DNA of 64,000 bases, taken from assembly GCF_003284895.1 (NCBI RefSeq), contig NZ_QMDV01000001.1, positions 89,080 through 153,079 of the forward strand, given 5' to 3'. The notes under the pieces are model-generated. The model searched no databases. It was not told the DNA's origin and saw nothing but the letters and a program-made list of their open reading frames with translations. Positions within the stretch are counted from its first letter, which is position 1. Every line of letters starts with the position of its first letter. Of the stretch, positions 43,932 to 53,374 are shown piece by piece. This DNA comes from Pontibacter arcticus (lineage in GTDB: Bacteria > Bacteroidota > Bacteroidia > Cytophagales > Hymenobacteraceae). The position numbers and the translations under genes were made by a program.

Positions 43932-44567
43932 ATGGCAGTATTAGTAGGTAAAAAAGCACCTTCATTTAAGGCTACCGCTGTTGTTAACGGCGAGTTCGTA
44001 GAAGATTTCTCTTTAGAACAATACATTGGCAAAAAACACGTGATCTTCTATTTCTACCCGATGGACTTCACGTTTGTTTGCCCGACTGAGATCATTGCGT
44101 TCCAGGAGCGTATGGAAGATTTCGAGCGTAAAAACGTAGCTGTAGTAGGTTGCTCTACCGACACTCATTTCTCTCACTTTGCATGGCTGAACACACCACA
44201 GAACCAGGGTGGTATCGAAGGTGTAAACTACCCATTAGTAGCTGATGCTGCTAAAACCATCTCTCAGAACTACGATGTATTAGCTGGCCATTACGAGTAT
44301 AACGACGAAGGCGAAATGATCTTTGTTGGCGAGCCGGTTGCTTACCGTGGCTTGTTCCTGATCGATAAAGAAGGCATGGTGCGCCACCAGGTTGTAAACG
44401 ACATGCCACTAGGCCGCAGCATTGATGAAGCACTTCGTATGATCGATGCGCTGCAGTATTTCGAGGAGAAAGGCGAAGTTTGCCCTGCTAACTGGGAAGA
44501 AGGAAAAGATGCCATGTCTGCTACAAAAGAAGGCGTATCGAACTACCTTGCTTCAAAAGCACACTAA
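43932..44567 (+). CDS. 2-Cys peroxiredoxin (AhpC/Prx type)
   Basis: Thiol peroxidase of 211 residues that reduces H2O2 and alkyl hydroperoxides. The peroxidatic cysteine is C50 in DFTFVCPTE and the resolving cysteine C184 in GEVCPANW. The GG(I/L)G-type region and C-terminal YF tail that sensitise eukaryotic enzymes are absent, so a robust bacterial form is likely. No AhpF gene is adjacent. It is probably co-transcribed with, and regulated by, the upstream Fur-family gene. Confidence 0.95.
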   Translation: MAVLVGKKAPSFKATAVVNGEFVEDFSLEQYIGKKHVIFYFYPMDFTFVCPTEIIAFQERMEDFERKNVAVVGCSTDTHFSHFAWLNTPQNQGGIEGVNYPLVADAAKTISQNYDVLAGHYEYNDEGEMIFVGEPVAYRGLFLIDKEGMVRHQVVNDMPLGRSIDEALRMIDALQYFEEKGEVCPANWEEGKDAMSATKEGVSNYLASKAH

Positions 44568-44580
44568 GTTACTTTAGTTT

Positions 44581-44627
44581 ATAAAACAGAAAAGCCCCTG
44601 CACTTTGCTAGGGCTTTTCTGTTTTAT
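44581..44627. terminator. Terminator of the peroxiredoxin gene
   Basis: Perfect 17 bp arms (44581-44597 and 44611-44627) with core CAGAAAAGCCC/GGGCTTTTCTG, between two convergent genes. Confidence 0.9.
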
Positions 44628-44694
44628 ACCTATTTATACTTGCTGCAAAGTATACTTTGAAAGGCAACCATACTTTGGTAGCAATAAGCTGCTT

Positions 44695-45741
44695 CTAGCT
44701 GTTATTACTTTTCTCCAGCTCAAGCAGTTTTCTTTTCCGCCAGATGCCGCCGCCGTAGCCTGTCAGTTCGCCATCTGCGCCTATAACCCGATGGCAGGGA
44801 ATGATGATCGAAATCCTGTTCATGCCATTTGCGTTTGCCACCGCCCGTATCGCTTCCGGCTTCTGTAGTGCCAGCGCCTGTTCTTTATAACTTCTTACAA
44901 CACCGTAAGGTATCTGCCGCAACTCCTGCCATACCAGCTTCTGAAAATCTGTGCCGGGCATATGTAATGGAACGGTAAATTCTTTTCTGTCTCCGTCGAA
45001 ATACTCCTGCAGTTCTCTTTCCAGCTGCTCGAAGTGCGGGTTACTGCCTTGTATAATGTTTGCGTTTAAGATCCGGGCCAAAGTTTTTAATTCTGTTTCC
45101 AGCATCTTCCGGTCAGTAAATTCCAGCAGGCAGATGCCTTGGGGTACGGCACAGGCAATCATGGTGCCCAGAGAAGTTTCTATACGTGTAAAATCTATCA
45201 CCTGCTGTGACTTACTTTGTGCCGGTGAAACCCCGAATATACTTTTGAAGGACTCACCAAATCCGCTTAACGATTCATACCCGGTTGTAAACGCAGTATC
45301 TGTTACAGACCCGCCTTTCTTTATTTTTTTGAAAGCAGAATTAATCCGAAAAATCCGTTGATAGGCCTGAAACGTGATTCCATGATTTTTTAAAAACCAA
45401 CGTCTCATTTTGGTAGGTTCGATGCCGCGTAACACCAGATCATAATCCCTGAACTTTAAAGAAGGATCCGCGTGAAGCTCTTTTAAAATATCCTGTATAT
45501 AGGCAGGCGTTGCATCTTTGTTATCAAGCGGATGGCATACTTTGCAGGGCCTGTACCCGTGCAGCATGGCTTCTTTTGTCGTCCCGAAAAATTCCACGTT
45601 CTCTTTTTTGGGCTTTCTGGCCGTACAGGTTGGCCTGCAAAAGATACCCGTGGTTTTAACGGCTGTGTAAAAAACACCCTCAAACGCCGTATCTTTTTCT
45701 ACGGCCGCTTTATACATAATGGCATCGGTCAGGTCTTTCAT
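44695..45741 (-). CDS. ada: Ada-type methylated-DNA repair protein and regulator
   Basis: A 348-residue protein with the three Ada parts. The N-terminal methyl-phosphotriester domain has zinc-type cysteines C35 and C39 (GIFCRPTC) and YRPCKVCHP. An AraC-type helix-turn-helix domain follows (about 90-175), then a C-terminal O6-methylguanine methyltransferase domain with the active-site PCHRVIG (about 315-321). It accepts methyl groups irreversibly and, once methylated, activates repair genes. The start at 45741 avoids overlap with the upstream gene; an in-frame start at 45795 would add 18 unrelated residues. It probably forms an operon with the PEP-mutase-fold gene. Confidence 0.94.
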   Translation of the reverse strand: MKDLTDAIMYKAAVEKDTAFEGVFYTAVKTTGIFCRPTCTARKPKKENVEFFGTTKEAMLHGYRPCKVCHPLDNKDATPAYIQDILKELHADPSLKFRDYDLVLRGIEPTKMRRWFLKNHGITFQAYQRIFRINSAFKKIKKGGSVTDTAFTTGYESLSGFGESFKSIFGVSPAQSKSQQVIDFTRIETSLGTMIACAVPQGICLLEFTDRKMLETELKTLARILNANIIQGSNPHFEQLERELQEYFDGDRKEFTVPLHMPGTDFQKLVWQELRQIPYGVVRSYKEQALALQKPEAIRAVANANGMNRISIIIPCHRVIGADGELTGYGGGIWRKRKLLELEKSNNS

Positions 45742-45754
45742 CGTGTAGTCAAGC

Positions 45755-46528
45755 TTAAAACAAACTGCTGAAACTTTGTTCTTGGCGTATGGCATGTGTC
45801 AGTTCCTCCATTTGTCCGTAAACTTTATTGTTTACAAAGTTGCCCATACTAATTCTTTTTACACCCATACGTTCCAGTTTCCCGAAATCAGGTAATTGGG
45901 GCAGGCACATCACATTCAGCGGAAGGCGCGTTGCGGCTGCCACGTCCAGGATATCTTTTTCTGCAGCGATTCCGGGCAGGAAAAGGCCATCAATAGCAGC
46001 TGTTTCATAGCGTTTTATTCTTAGTCTGGCTTCGCTTAACGCAGCAGGCAGGTTAAGTAAAAAGGCATCGCAACGCACATTTATAAATAGCCTGATGTTT
46101 TCAGCATTCAGGGCATCCGTTATACTTTTAAGTTTATGTGTGAAAGCTTCGGTATCCAGAATAGTTCTTTCCCCATTGCTTACGACAGAATCTTCGATGT
46201 TTATGCCGGCCACCCCTAACCTGTATAGTTCTTGTAAATGCGTAACAACGGCTTCGGCACTTTTCCCAAAACCGGCTTCCATATCAACAGACACCGGCAG
46301 CGATGTAGCAGCCAGTATCCGTTTTATGATAAAAAGATAGTCTTCGAAAGGCATATTTTCACCATCCTCATATCCCAGGCTATGTGCTACAGCCGCACTG
46401 GAAGTTCCGATAGCATCAAAACCGGCTTTCTCATACACCCTGGCACTCTGCGCATTCCAGACATTACCCAGTAAAAGAGGTTTATTTTTACGATGAAGTT
46501 CACTAAAATGCAGGTAGCTGGCGCTCAT
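45755..46528 (-). CDS. Isocitrate lyase/PEP mutase superfamily protein
   Basis: A 257-residue TIM-barrel protein with family motifs LGNVWNAQSARVYEKAGFDAIGTSSAAVA (about 20-48), VSVDMEAGFG (about 79-88, metal-binding acidic residues) and GINIEDSV. The KKCGH signature of isocitrate lyase is missing. Members act as phosphonopyruvate or oxaloacetate hydrolases, methylisocitrate lyases or C-C lyases; no choice is possible here. It is 13 bp upstream of ada, so the two may be co-transcribed, although a functional link is not obvious. Confidence 0.88.
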   Translation of the reverse strand: MSASYLHFSELHRKNKPLLLGNVWNAQSARVYEKAGFDAIGTSSAAVAHSLGYEDGENMPFEDYLFIIKRILAATSLPVSVDMEAGFGKSAEAVVTHLQELYRLGVAGINIEDSVVSNGERTILDTEAFTHKLKSITDALNAENIRLFINVRCDAFLLNLPAALSEARLRIKRYETAAIDGLFLPGIAAEKDILDVAAATRLPLNVMCLPQLPDFGKLERMGVKRISMGNFVNNKVYGQMEELTHAIRQEQSFSSLF

Positions 46529-46685
46529 ACAGTTGGTTTTAAGTTTCTACAAATGTATGCTTCCCGGCTCTTGGCTGGCAACCGAAAAATCGACAAGTAT
46601 TTTTTTAAGCAAAATAATTTCCTGAATCCGGGTACCTGCTTCACATCGCTAAACCGAATCGTAGTACTCCCAAAACCAAATAGCT

Positions 46686-46693
46686 TATATTTG
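46686..46693 (+). promoter_or_regulatory. waaA promoter, -7 element
   Basis: TATATTTG followed by C matches TAnnTTTG 24 bp upstream of the TTG start of waaA, predicting a very short leader. Confidence 0.55.
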
Positions 46694-46717
46694 CAGCAAG
46701 TATAACACGTATAAAAT

Positions 46718-47968
46718 TTGAAGTTACTCTACGATATCGGCCTGACAGCATACAATGCCCTGCTGGCAGCGGCGGCACCTTTTAACAAGAAGGCAAAGCT
46801 GATGCAGGAAGGCCGCGAAAATCAGTTTGCTAAATTAGAGGCTGCTTTTGAAGGTAACCAGGCGCCGGTGGTTTGGTTTCATTGTGCTTCGTTAGGTGAG
46901 TTTGAGCAGGGCCGGCCGGTGATGGAAGCTTTTAAAGCTGAATTTCCAAAGTATAAAATCCTGCTCACCTTCTTCTCTCCTTCGGGTTACGAGGTGCGTA
47001 AGAATTACAACGGGGCAGATTTTATCTTTTATCTGCCGCTCGATAGCGCTGCCAATGCCCGGCAGTTTCTGGAGATTGCAAAGCCAACACTGGCCATATT
47101 TGTAAAGTATGAATTCTGGCATTATTACCTGCAAGAGCTACACCAGCGCCATATTCCTATACTTTCAATCTCGGCTATTTTCCGCCCGGATCAGGTTTTC
47201 TTTAAGCCGTACGGCGGTTTTAACCGTGCCATGCTGCGCCATTTCACGCATATTTATACGCAGAATCTGGCTTCAAAAGAGCTGTTGCAAAGTATAAATA
47301 TTACCAACGTTACCGTGGCCGGCGATACCCGTTTCGACAGGGTTTTACAGACAGCAGCAAGTATAAAACCGATTCCGTTAGTAGATGCTTTTGCAAACGG
47401 CCATGCCGTTTTTATGATCGGGAGCAGCTGGCCCGCGGATATGGAAGTGTTGTTGCCACTCATTCAAAAGTATAAACCAAGTATAAAATTCATTATCGCG
47501 CCGCACGAAATACACGAAGGCAACACACGCGCTCTGCTGCAACAGATCGGCAAAGGTGTTGTCCGTTTTTCAGAAGCTGAGGAAAGCACTATTGCAAAGT
47601 ATAACGTACTGGTGATCGATAACATCGGGATGCTGTCTGCGCTTTATAGTTATGGCACCTACGCGTACATTGGGGGTGCTTTTGGCAAAGGCCTGCACAA
47701 CACACTGGAGGCTGCTGTGTTTGGGCTGCCGTTGTTCTTTGGGCCGAAGTATGAGAAGTTTCAGGAAGCTAAGGATCTGGTTGCGCAGCAGCTGGCTTTT
47801 CCGGTAAACGATGCCGCAGAATTACTGGCCGCTTTTGAGCGCATTTATCAAAATCAGGCACTCAGGCAACGTATAACCAACAGCCAAAAACAATACGTAC
47901 AACAGCAGGCAGGTGCCACCACCAAAATTATAGCCGACATAAAACACCTGTTACAGAAAACCGCATGA
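46718..47968 (+). CDS. waaA: 3-deoxy-D-manno-octulosonic acid transferase
   Basis: Adds Kdo from CMP-Kdo to lipid A precursor at the inner-membrane face. The 416-residue GT-B protein shows an N-terminal membrane segment and FHCASLGEFEQGRPVMEAF (about 54-72, with the catalytic glutamate), then FVKYEFWHYYL (about 129-139) and GGAFGKGLHNTLEAAVFGLP (about 319-338). It starts with TTG, 24 bp after a -7 box. The gene is unusually rich in AAGTATAAA motifs (at least six, mostly encoding S-I-K or K-Y-K/N). Its TGA overlaps the rsgA ATG as ATGA. Confidence 0.95.
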   Translation: MKLLYDIGLTAYNALLAAAAPFNKKAKLMQEGRENQFAKLEAAFEGNQAPVVWFHCASLGEFEQGRPVMEAFKAEFPKYKILLTFFSPSGYEVRKNYNGADFIFYLPLDSAANARQFLEIAKPTLAIFVKYEFWHYYLQELHQRHIPILSISAIFRPDQVFFKPYGGFNRAMLRHFTHIYTQNLASKELLQSINITNVTVAGDTRFDRVLQTAASIKPIPLVDAFANGHAVFMIGSSWPADMEVLLPLIQKYKPSIKFIIAPHEIHEGNTRALLQQIGKGVVRFSEAEESTIAKYNVLVIDNIGMLSALYSYGTYAYIGGAFGKGLHNTLEAAVFGLPLFFGPKYEKFQEAKDLVAQQLAFPVNDAAELLAAFERIYQNQALRQRITNSQKQYVQQQAGATTKIIADIKHLLQKTA

Positions 47969-48888
47969 AAGGAGTAGTTGTAAAATCAACGGGGTCGTGG
48001 TACATCGTGCGCGATGCAGCAGGTACCTTGCACCGGGCGCGCCTGCGTGGCAAGTTTAAGCTGAAAGGCATGAAGGTTAGCAACCCGCTTGCCGTTGGCG
48101 ATAAAGTAGAATTTGACGTAGAAACGACCGGCGAGGACACCGCCGTGATCCATAAAATAGAAGACCGCGAAAATTATATTATAAGGCAGAGCACCCACAA
48201 AACTGCTTTCTCGCACATCATCGCTGCTAACCTGGATCAGGCCTTGCTGATCGTAACACTGGTTTCGCCGCGCACCTCGTTTGGGTTTATAGACCGCTTT
48301 CTGGTTACCGCCGAAGCCTATGATATACCCACCATCATCGTGTACAACAAAACAGACATGTACGACGATGAGATGCGTGAATACCAGCGCCAGATCAGCT
48401 TTATGTACGAAAAGATCGGCTACAGCAGCATGGCCGTTTCGGCGCATACCAACGAAGGCATGGAAGCGCTCACCAAAACACTTGATGGCAAAGTAACACT
48501 TCTATCGGGCCACTCGGGCGTTGGCAAATCCACACTCATCAACCTGATCGTGCCGGACCTGGAACTGAAAACGTCTGAGATTTCTGAGTTCTCGGACAAA
48601 GGCGTACATACCACCACGTTTGCCGAAATGTTTGAGGTAGACCCGGACACGTTCATTATTGATACGCCCGGCATCAAGGAACTGGGCATTGTAGATATTC
48701 CGGTGGCACAGCTGGGCCATTATTTCCCGGAGATGCGCGAGCGAATGAACCAGTGCCGCTTTAACAACTGCACTCACTTTAACGAACCGGGCTGTGCGGT
48801 AGTGGAAGCTGTTCGTACCAACGATATTTCGCTTACCCGCTACGAAAGTTACCTGAGCATGATGCACGGCGGCGATAACCGGAAATAA
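47965..48888 (+). CDS. rsgA: Small-subunit assembly GTPase RsgA
   Basis: Circularly permuted GTPase that checks late 30S maturation. The 307-residue protein has an N-terminal OB fold (about 1-70), a permuted GTPase order with G4 NKTD (about 131-134) before G1 SGHSGVGKST (about 173-182) and G3 DTPG (about 230-233), and a C-terminal zinc domain CRFNNCTHFNEPGC (about 265-278). It overlaps waaA by 4 bp, indicating translational coupling. Confidence 0.97.
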   Translation: MKGVVVKSTGSWYIVRDAAGTLHRARLRGKFKLKGMKVSNPLAVGDKVEFDVETTGEDTAVIHKIEDRENYIIRQSTHKTAFSHIIAANLDQALLIVTLVSPRTSFGFIDRFLVTAEAYDIPTIIVYNKTDMYDDEMREYQRQISFMYEKIGYSSMAVSAHTNEGMEALTKTLDGKVTLLSGHSGVGKSTLINLIVPDLELKTSEISEFSDKGVHTTTFAEMFEVDPDTFIIDTPGIKELGIVDIPVAQLGHYFPEMRERMNQCRFNNCTHFNEPGCAVVEAVRTNDISLTRYESYLSMMHGGDNRK

Positions 48889-48989
48889 GTTAGCGGGGCC
48901 GGGGGTGGTTGAAAGTAGGCAACTTTCCTGTTTTGCTCAGAAATGCGTACTTTTATACTTTGATTGTTTACCAACTAATTAAAACAGAT

Positions 48990-49427
48990 ATGAAAACTGC
49001 AGAAATCCATACCGGTAAAGGCGTAATGAAAGTTGAGTTTTATGAGAAAGATGCTCCTAAAACAGTAGAAAACTTTGTAAAGCTTGCCAAAGACGGCTTC
49101 TATGATGGCCTTACTTTTCACCGCGTTATTCCTGATTTCGTGATACAGGGTGGTTGCCCGAACGGCACTGGCGCTGGCGGCCCGGGCTACAAAATCGACT
49201 GCGAACTGACCGGCGATAACCAGTTCCACGACCGTGGTGTGTTAAGCATGGCTCATGCCGGCCGCAACACAGGCGGTTCACAATTCTTTATCTGCCACAG
49301 CCGCAAAAACACCGCGCACTTAGACCGTAACCATACTTGCTTTGGTAAAGTGGTAGAAGGCCTGGAGGTGATCGATGCGATCAAGGCAAATGATAAGATC
49401 GAGAAAATCGTGGTAAACGAAGCGTAA
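48990..49427 (+). CDS. Cyclophilin-type peptidyl-prolyl isomerase
   Basis: A 145-residue cytoplasmic cyclophilin with [25 protein letters not shown] (active-site arginine and phenylalanine) and [17 protein letters not shown]. The ATG at 48990 gives the standard N-terminus [19 protein letters not shown]; an in-frame ATG at 48909 would add 27 unrelated residues. It accelerates proline isomerisation during protein folding. It follows rsgA by about 100 bp and has its own terminator. Confidence 0.95.
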   Translation: MKTAEIHTGKGVMKVEFYEKDAPKTVENFVKLAKDGFYDGLTFHRVIPDFVIQGGCPNGTGAGGPGYKIDCELTGDNQFHDRGVLSMAHAGRNTGGSQFFICHSRKNTAHLDRNHTCFGKVVEGLEVIDAIKANDKIEKIVVNEA

Positions 49428-49442
49428 TTACTTCTTTTTTTT

Positions 49443-49475
49443 AAAAAAGGCTGCCTTTCGGGGTGGCCTTTTTTA
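49443..49475 (+). terminator. Terminator of the cyclophilin gene
   Basis: AAAAAAGGCTGCC pairs imperfectly with GGGGTGGCCTTTTTT around a short loop and ends in Ts. Confidence 0.75.
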
Positions 49476-49689
49476 TAACATCCGTTTATACTTTTGTTTG
49501 CTGTTGCAGCGCTTACTTCACTTCCATCTCTAACAAAGTGGGCCGCTTCTCAGTATTAGAAACAACCTGTGCAAGGTTATCTGTCGTCCAAAAGCAAATG
49601 CCTGTTTGCTGTTCCTGCATCAGTTGGCGACAAACCTCCACAACCTTTAAATAAGCGCTGCATAGCAGCCGGCTCACATAATCTGGTAT

Positions 49690-50991
49690 ATGAAAAACCT
49701 TGCTTTACACTGGCAAATTCTGATTGGTATGTTCCTGGGAATCGTTTGGGGAATGCTCGCCAGCTACCTCAACCTGAATGATTTTACCATCGACTGGATC
49801 AGCCCCTTTGGTACTATTTTCATCAACATGCTCAAACTGATCGCGGTGCCGCTTGTACTGGTATCGTTAATTACAGGAGTTGCCAGCCTGAGCGATATAA
49901 GCCGCCTTTCCCGCATCGGAACCAAGACCATCGGCCTGTACCTGAGCACAACGGTGCTGGCTGTTTTGCTGGGGCTGGTGCTGGTAAATGTATTTAAGCC
50001 GGGAAACGCATTCTCTCCGGAAAAGCGCGAAGAATTCAGAAGCCAGTTTGCCGCAGCTACCTCCGAAAAATCTTCTGATGCCGCCGCCGTAGAAGAACAG
50101 GGCCCGTTGCAGGCGCTTGTGGATATTGTGCCATCCAACATTTTCGGGGCCATGACTGATAACAGCAGCATGTTGCAGGTCATCTTTTTTGCTTTGCTGT
50201 TCGGCATTGCCCTCATTATGATCCCTACCGATAAAGCTGCGCCCGTTAACAGTTTTTTTGAGGGCGTGAACCTGGTTATACTAAAGATCGTGGATATTAT
50301 TATGGCAGCCGCCCCTTATGGTGTGTTTGCGTTACTGGCCGGGCTTATCGTAGAATTTGCAGGCGATGACCCCGCTGCTGCTATAGAACTGTTGTTGGTG
50401 CTAGGCTATTACTGCATTGTAGTTACCATAGGTCTGGGCTTGATGATCCTGGTTATGTATCCGCTATTGGTTGTTACGTTGGGCAAAACAAAATACAGAG
50501 CTTTCTTTAAAGGCATTTTCCCGGCGCAGATGCTGGCTTTCTCTACTTCTTCCAGCGCGGCAACATTACCTGCTACCATGGAGTGTGCCGAAAAAAACCT
50601 GGGCATAAACAAGGAAATTTCCAGCTTTGTGCTGCCATTGGGCGCAACTATTAACATGGATGGAACCAGCCTTTACCAGGCCGTAGCTGCCGTTTTTATT
50701 GCGCAGGCCTATGGCATAGACCTTACGCTGATGCAGCAGTTAGGCATTGTACTTACAGCTACGCTGGCTTCTATCGGAGCGGCCGCTGTGCCCGGTGCAG
50801 GTATTGTGATGCTGGTAATTGTATTGCAGCAGGCTGGTATCCCGATTGAGGGCATTGCGCTTATACTTGCCCCGGACCGTATTTTGGATATGTTGCGTAC
50901 CACCGTTAATGTTACCGGCGATGCTACCGTAGCGATGATCGTGGCCCGCACCGAAGGACAACTGCACCCGCCTACAGGGATAAAAGTATAA
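49690..50991 (+). CDS. Dicarboxylate/amino acid:cation symporter (SDF family)
   Basis: A 433-residue secondary transporter of the glutamate/dicarboxylate family with eight helices plus re-entrant loops. The serine-rich hairpin STSSSAATLPATME (about 285-298) and the cation-binding TINMDGTSLYQA (about 319-330) are clear, as is NVTGDATVAMIVARTEG near the end. An unusual hydrophilic insert with Ser/Glu/Ala residues (about 110-145, AATSEKSSDAAAVEEQG) lies between helices. Glutamate, aspartate or C4-dicarboxylates are likely substrates. The stop codon lies in AAAGTATAA, and its last 20 bp overlap the convergent ZIP-like gene. Confidence 0.93.
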   Translation: MKNLALHWQILIGMFLGIVWGMLASYLNLNDFTIDWISPFGTIFINMLKLIAVPLVLVSLITGVASLSDISRLSRIGTKTIGLYLSTTVLAVLLGLVLVNVFKPGNAFSPEKREEFRSQFAAATSEKSSDAAAVEEQGPLQALVDIVPSNIFGAMTDNSSMLQVIFFALLFGIALIMIPTDKAAPVNSFFEGVNLVILKIVDIIMAAAPYGVFALLAGLIVEFAGDDPAAAIELLLVLGYYCIVVTIGLGLMILVMYPLLVVTLGKTKYRAFFKGIFPAQMLAFSTSSSAATLPATMECAEKNLGINKEISSFVLPLGATINMDGTSLYQAVAAVFIAQAYGIDLTLMQQLGIVLTATLASIGAAAVPGAGIVMLVIVLQQAGIPIEGIALILAPDRILDMLRTTVNVTGDATVAMIVARTEGQLHPPTGIKV

Positions 50992-51700
50992 CAGCGTATA
51001 AACCGGCACCCAGCACGAAGGCCCAGTAGCGGCTTTCGCGCTCTTCAGGTAGTTCTTCTTTTAATACGTTCAGTATTACGCCGCCACCTACAAACGCCAT
51101 CAGCAGCACCACAGCTGTTTCCGAAACTTCGATAAGCAAGCCTGTTGCCCAACCAGCGAGCAGCGCCACCACCAATACCCAACGGCCTTTTCGCCTGTAT
51201 ACTTCGCGGTGATGCTCCTGTAATCCAATATCGTTTACCAGGAAGTGGAGCGCCATGGCTACGGCAAACAAAAGCATTTCCTGCATTACACCTTCTTCCC
51301 GCTGAAACAACAAGTAACCGATCAGGGCATTATACAGCGCAAACGAACCAATGTGCAACCAGAACCAGCCTGTCTGTTCTTCGTCGATCACATCTGAGGC
51401 AGTTATGTTTTTAGCGCTGATAATGGCTCTTTCCAGTCCGTAAAAAACCATCAGCCCGATCAGCGTCATCAGGTATACATGGTGGCTCAGAAACTCCTCG
51501 GCCCACCATGTGCTTTCGATGTGCTCCTGCCCCTGACCCAACTCCGGAAACAGATGCAGAAACACATACGCTACCGATACGCCGCTTGCTCCGGACAGCC
51601 AGACGCTACGCGGCATCTCGGCTAAAAACCGCAGCCGGTTACCAAAAAAATGAATGAATGCCAGTGCCAGAATCGGCCAGATCGATACGTGATGCTCCAT
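50972..51700 (-). CDS. ZIP-like integral membrane protein
   Basis: A 242-residue protein with about seven or eight membrane segments. Segments such as SGASGVSVAYVFLHLFPEL (about 36-54), HFLVNDIGLQEHHREVY with several histidines (about 147-163), and MAFVGGGVILNVLKEELPEE near the C-terminus recall the metal-binding helices of ZIP zinc/iron transporters. The canonical HNxxD motif reads HFLVND, so transport activity is uncertain. The last 20 bp overlap the convergent symporter gene. Confidence 0.7.
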   Translation of the reverse strand: MEHHVSIWPILALAFIHFFGNRLRFLAEMPRSVWLSGASGVSVAYVFLHLFPELGQGQEHIESTWWAEEFLSHHVYLMTLIGLMVFYGLERAIISAKNITASDVIDEEQTGWFWLHIGSFALYNALIGYLLFQREEGVMQEMLLFAVAMALHFLVNDIGLQEHHREVYRRKGRWVLVVALLAGWATGLLIEVSETAVVLLMAFVGGGVILNVLKEELPEERESRYWAFVLGAGLYAVILLSL

Positions 51701-52100
51701 AAAGTATAGCTACTCTATTTCTGAAGGATGCGTTGAGCGCTAAGTATAAATTAATTCAAGTTTATACTTTAAAAATGCATAGATCAGAGGCTATATTTGA
51801 TGGAGAAAATGTATGCTTACAGTTATACTGTAGTTAACTTACAGATAAATCAGACAAAGGATTGAAAGCAAAACTCAAAAATGACTTTATATCAATTTAG
51901 CAGATTTTCAATTTAGCAAAACTAGGTTTTCAATATTCCAATTAGCTCCAACCTCCTGCTATAGAACAAGAAACACTAACACCTAACAAAGCGAAAAGTA
52001 ATCCTTAGGTTTTGCCTCACTCGCCTTCTATACCAGCAAATTAACCAATAAAAAAGCATTTATTAACATTCATCCTCATCTAGCCAACTTCCATCACTCT
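51701..52100. other. AT-rich intergenic region, 400 bp
   Basis: No gene, RNA or clear terminator is supported. AGTATA/TATACT motifs occur near 51707, 51743 and 51765. A region of AATTTAGCA-type near repeats (51895-51925) is the only visible structure. Confidence 0.5.
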
Positions 52101-53132
52101 ATGAATCACACATTTTTACTGCTCATCATTTTTACTTTCCTCTCAGGCAGTTTAACTGCACAGCCTAAATCTATCAGCGAAGAACGCTTTATCCAGGTAG
52201 GGGGAATTGAGCAATGGGTAACCATGCACGGCGAAGACAGAACCAAGCCGGTTATCCTCTTTCTGCACGGCGGACCGGGCAGTACCATGAGCCCCTATGA
52301 CGATGCCATGTACGGCTCCTGGAAGAAAGATTTTATACTTGTGAACTGGGACCAGCGTGGTGCCGGCAGAACGTTTGGCCGCAATGCTCCCTCGCCTGTA
52401 ACGGAAGATTACTGGATCGAGAACCCACTGACTGTAGAGCAGATTGTAGCCGATGGCATTGAGGTTTCTGAATATGTACGAAAGCATTTAGGTAAGCGGA
52501 AGCTCATACTGATAGGTACTTCGTGGGGCTCTGTAGTTGGCGCTAATATGGCCCTTGCCCGCCCCGATCTGTTTACGGCCTATGTTGGGCACTCGCAGGT
52601 AGTTGAAAGCACAGGAGGCTTTGTGCATGCGTACAATAAAGTATCCGAACTGGCGCAAAAAGCCAATGACACAGAAGCACTTGTAAAACTGAAAGAGCTC
52701 GGACAGCCACCTTACGAAGATGCCCAAAAAGAAGGCCAGCTGATGCGCATCATCAAAAAGTATGAGCACCAGAATTCCGTGCCTGCGCCTGCTACCTGGT
52801 GGAAGATCAGGAGCGAATACGACAATGAAAAAGATGCACAAGCCCGGTACGATGGCGATGATTATTCTTTCCTGCACTTTGCCGGCTTCAAAAAAATGGG
52901 CATCAAATCCATGGCCGCCGGCATTGATTTCAGGAAGAACGGCATGACCTATAAAGTTCCGGTATACTTTATCCAGGGCGAAGAAGACATCCTGACGCCA
53001 AAAGAAGCTACCAAAGCCTATTACGATAAAGTAAAGGCTCCGAAGAAACAGTTTATATTGGTGCCCGGCGCTGCCCACGGCCATAACCAGGCTATAATTG
53101 AGGCACAGTATAAAGTTGTAAAAAGCCTGTAA
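52101..53132 (+). CDS. Secreted alpha/beta hydrolase (proline iminopeptidase-like)
   Basis: A 343-residue alpha/beta hydrolase with a signal peptide (LLLIIFTFLSGSLTAQ, cleaved after residue 20). It has the oxyanion segment LFLHGGPGSTMSPYD, the DQRGAGRTFG motif typical of proline iminopeptidases, and the nucleophile elbow GTSWGSVVGA. The catalytic aspartate is probably in QGEEDILTP and the histidine in PGAAHGHNQ. The cap domain (about 165-265) sets substrate choice and is unrecognised. It probably acts in the periplasm. Aminopeptidase versus other ester/amide hydrolase activity is open. Confidence 0.88.
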   Translation: MNHTFLLLIIFTFLSGSLTAQPKSISEERFIQVGGIEQWVTMHGEDRTKPVILFLHGGPGSTMSPYDDAMYGSWKKDFILVNWDQRGAGRTFGRNAPSPVTEDYWIENPLTVEQIVADGIEVSEYVRKHLGKRKLILIGTSWGSVVGANMALARPDLFTAYVGHSQVVESTGGFVHAYNKVSELAQKANDTEALVKLKELGQPPYEDAQKEGQLMRIIKKYEHQNSVPAPATWWKIRSEYDNEKDAQARYDGDDYSFLHFAGFKKMGIKSMAAGIDFRKNGMTYKVPVYFIQGEEDILTPKEATKAYYDKVKAPKKQFILVPGAAHGHNQAIIEAQYKVVKSL

Positions 53133-53151
53133 GTGTACTTTTAAAACCTAC

Positions 53152-53209
53152 CCTTTCTAAACTAAAAAAGCAGGAACATGTACGTTCCTGCTTTTTTAGT
53201 TTAGAAAGG
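53152..53209. terminator. 26-bp perfect hairpin, terminator of the alpha/beta hydrolase gene
   Basis: Arms 53152-53177 and 53184-53209 are perfect inverted copies (core AAAAAAGCAGGAAC) around a 6 nt loop ATGTAC. The right arm ends where MITE copy C begins, at GTGTTTAGC. Confidence 0.9.
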
Positions 53210-53350
53210 TGTTTAGCATTTTCGCTTGTAGTGGCAAAACGCGCCGTTGTTGATGTTTTCACCGACAACTATACTTTTCCCAACAGATGCTTGCTGGTAA
53301 AAACACAGCAAGGGCAGCGAAAACAACTTTATCTTAAATCGCTAAACAAC
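53209..53350. repeat. MITE-like palindromic element, copy C (opposite orientation)
   Basis: Ends are GTGTTTAGCATTTT (53209-53222) and AAATCGCTAAACAAC (53336-53350). The core reads CGCCGTTGTTGATGTTTTCACC, with the inverse GCTGGTAAAAACACAGCAAG. Compared with copies A, B and D the element is in reverse. It abuts a strong terminator and lies between two convergent genes. Confidence 0.82.
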
Positions 53351-53374
53351 TTCTATTTATACTTCTACTACTTG

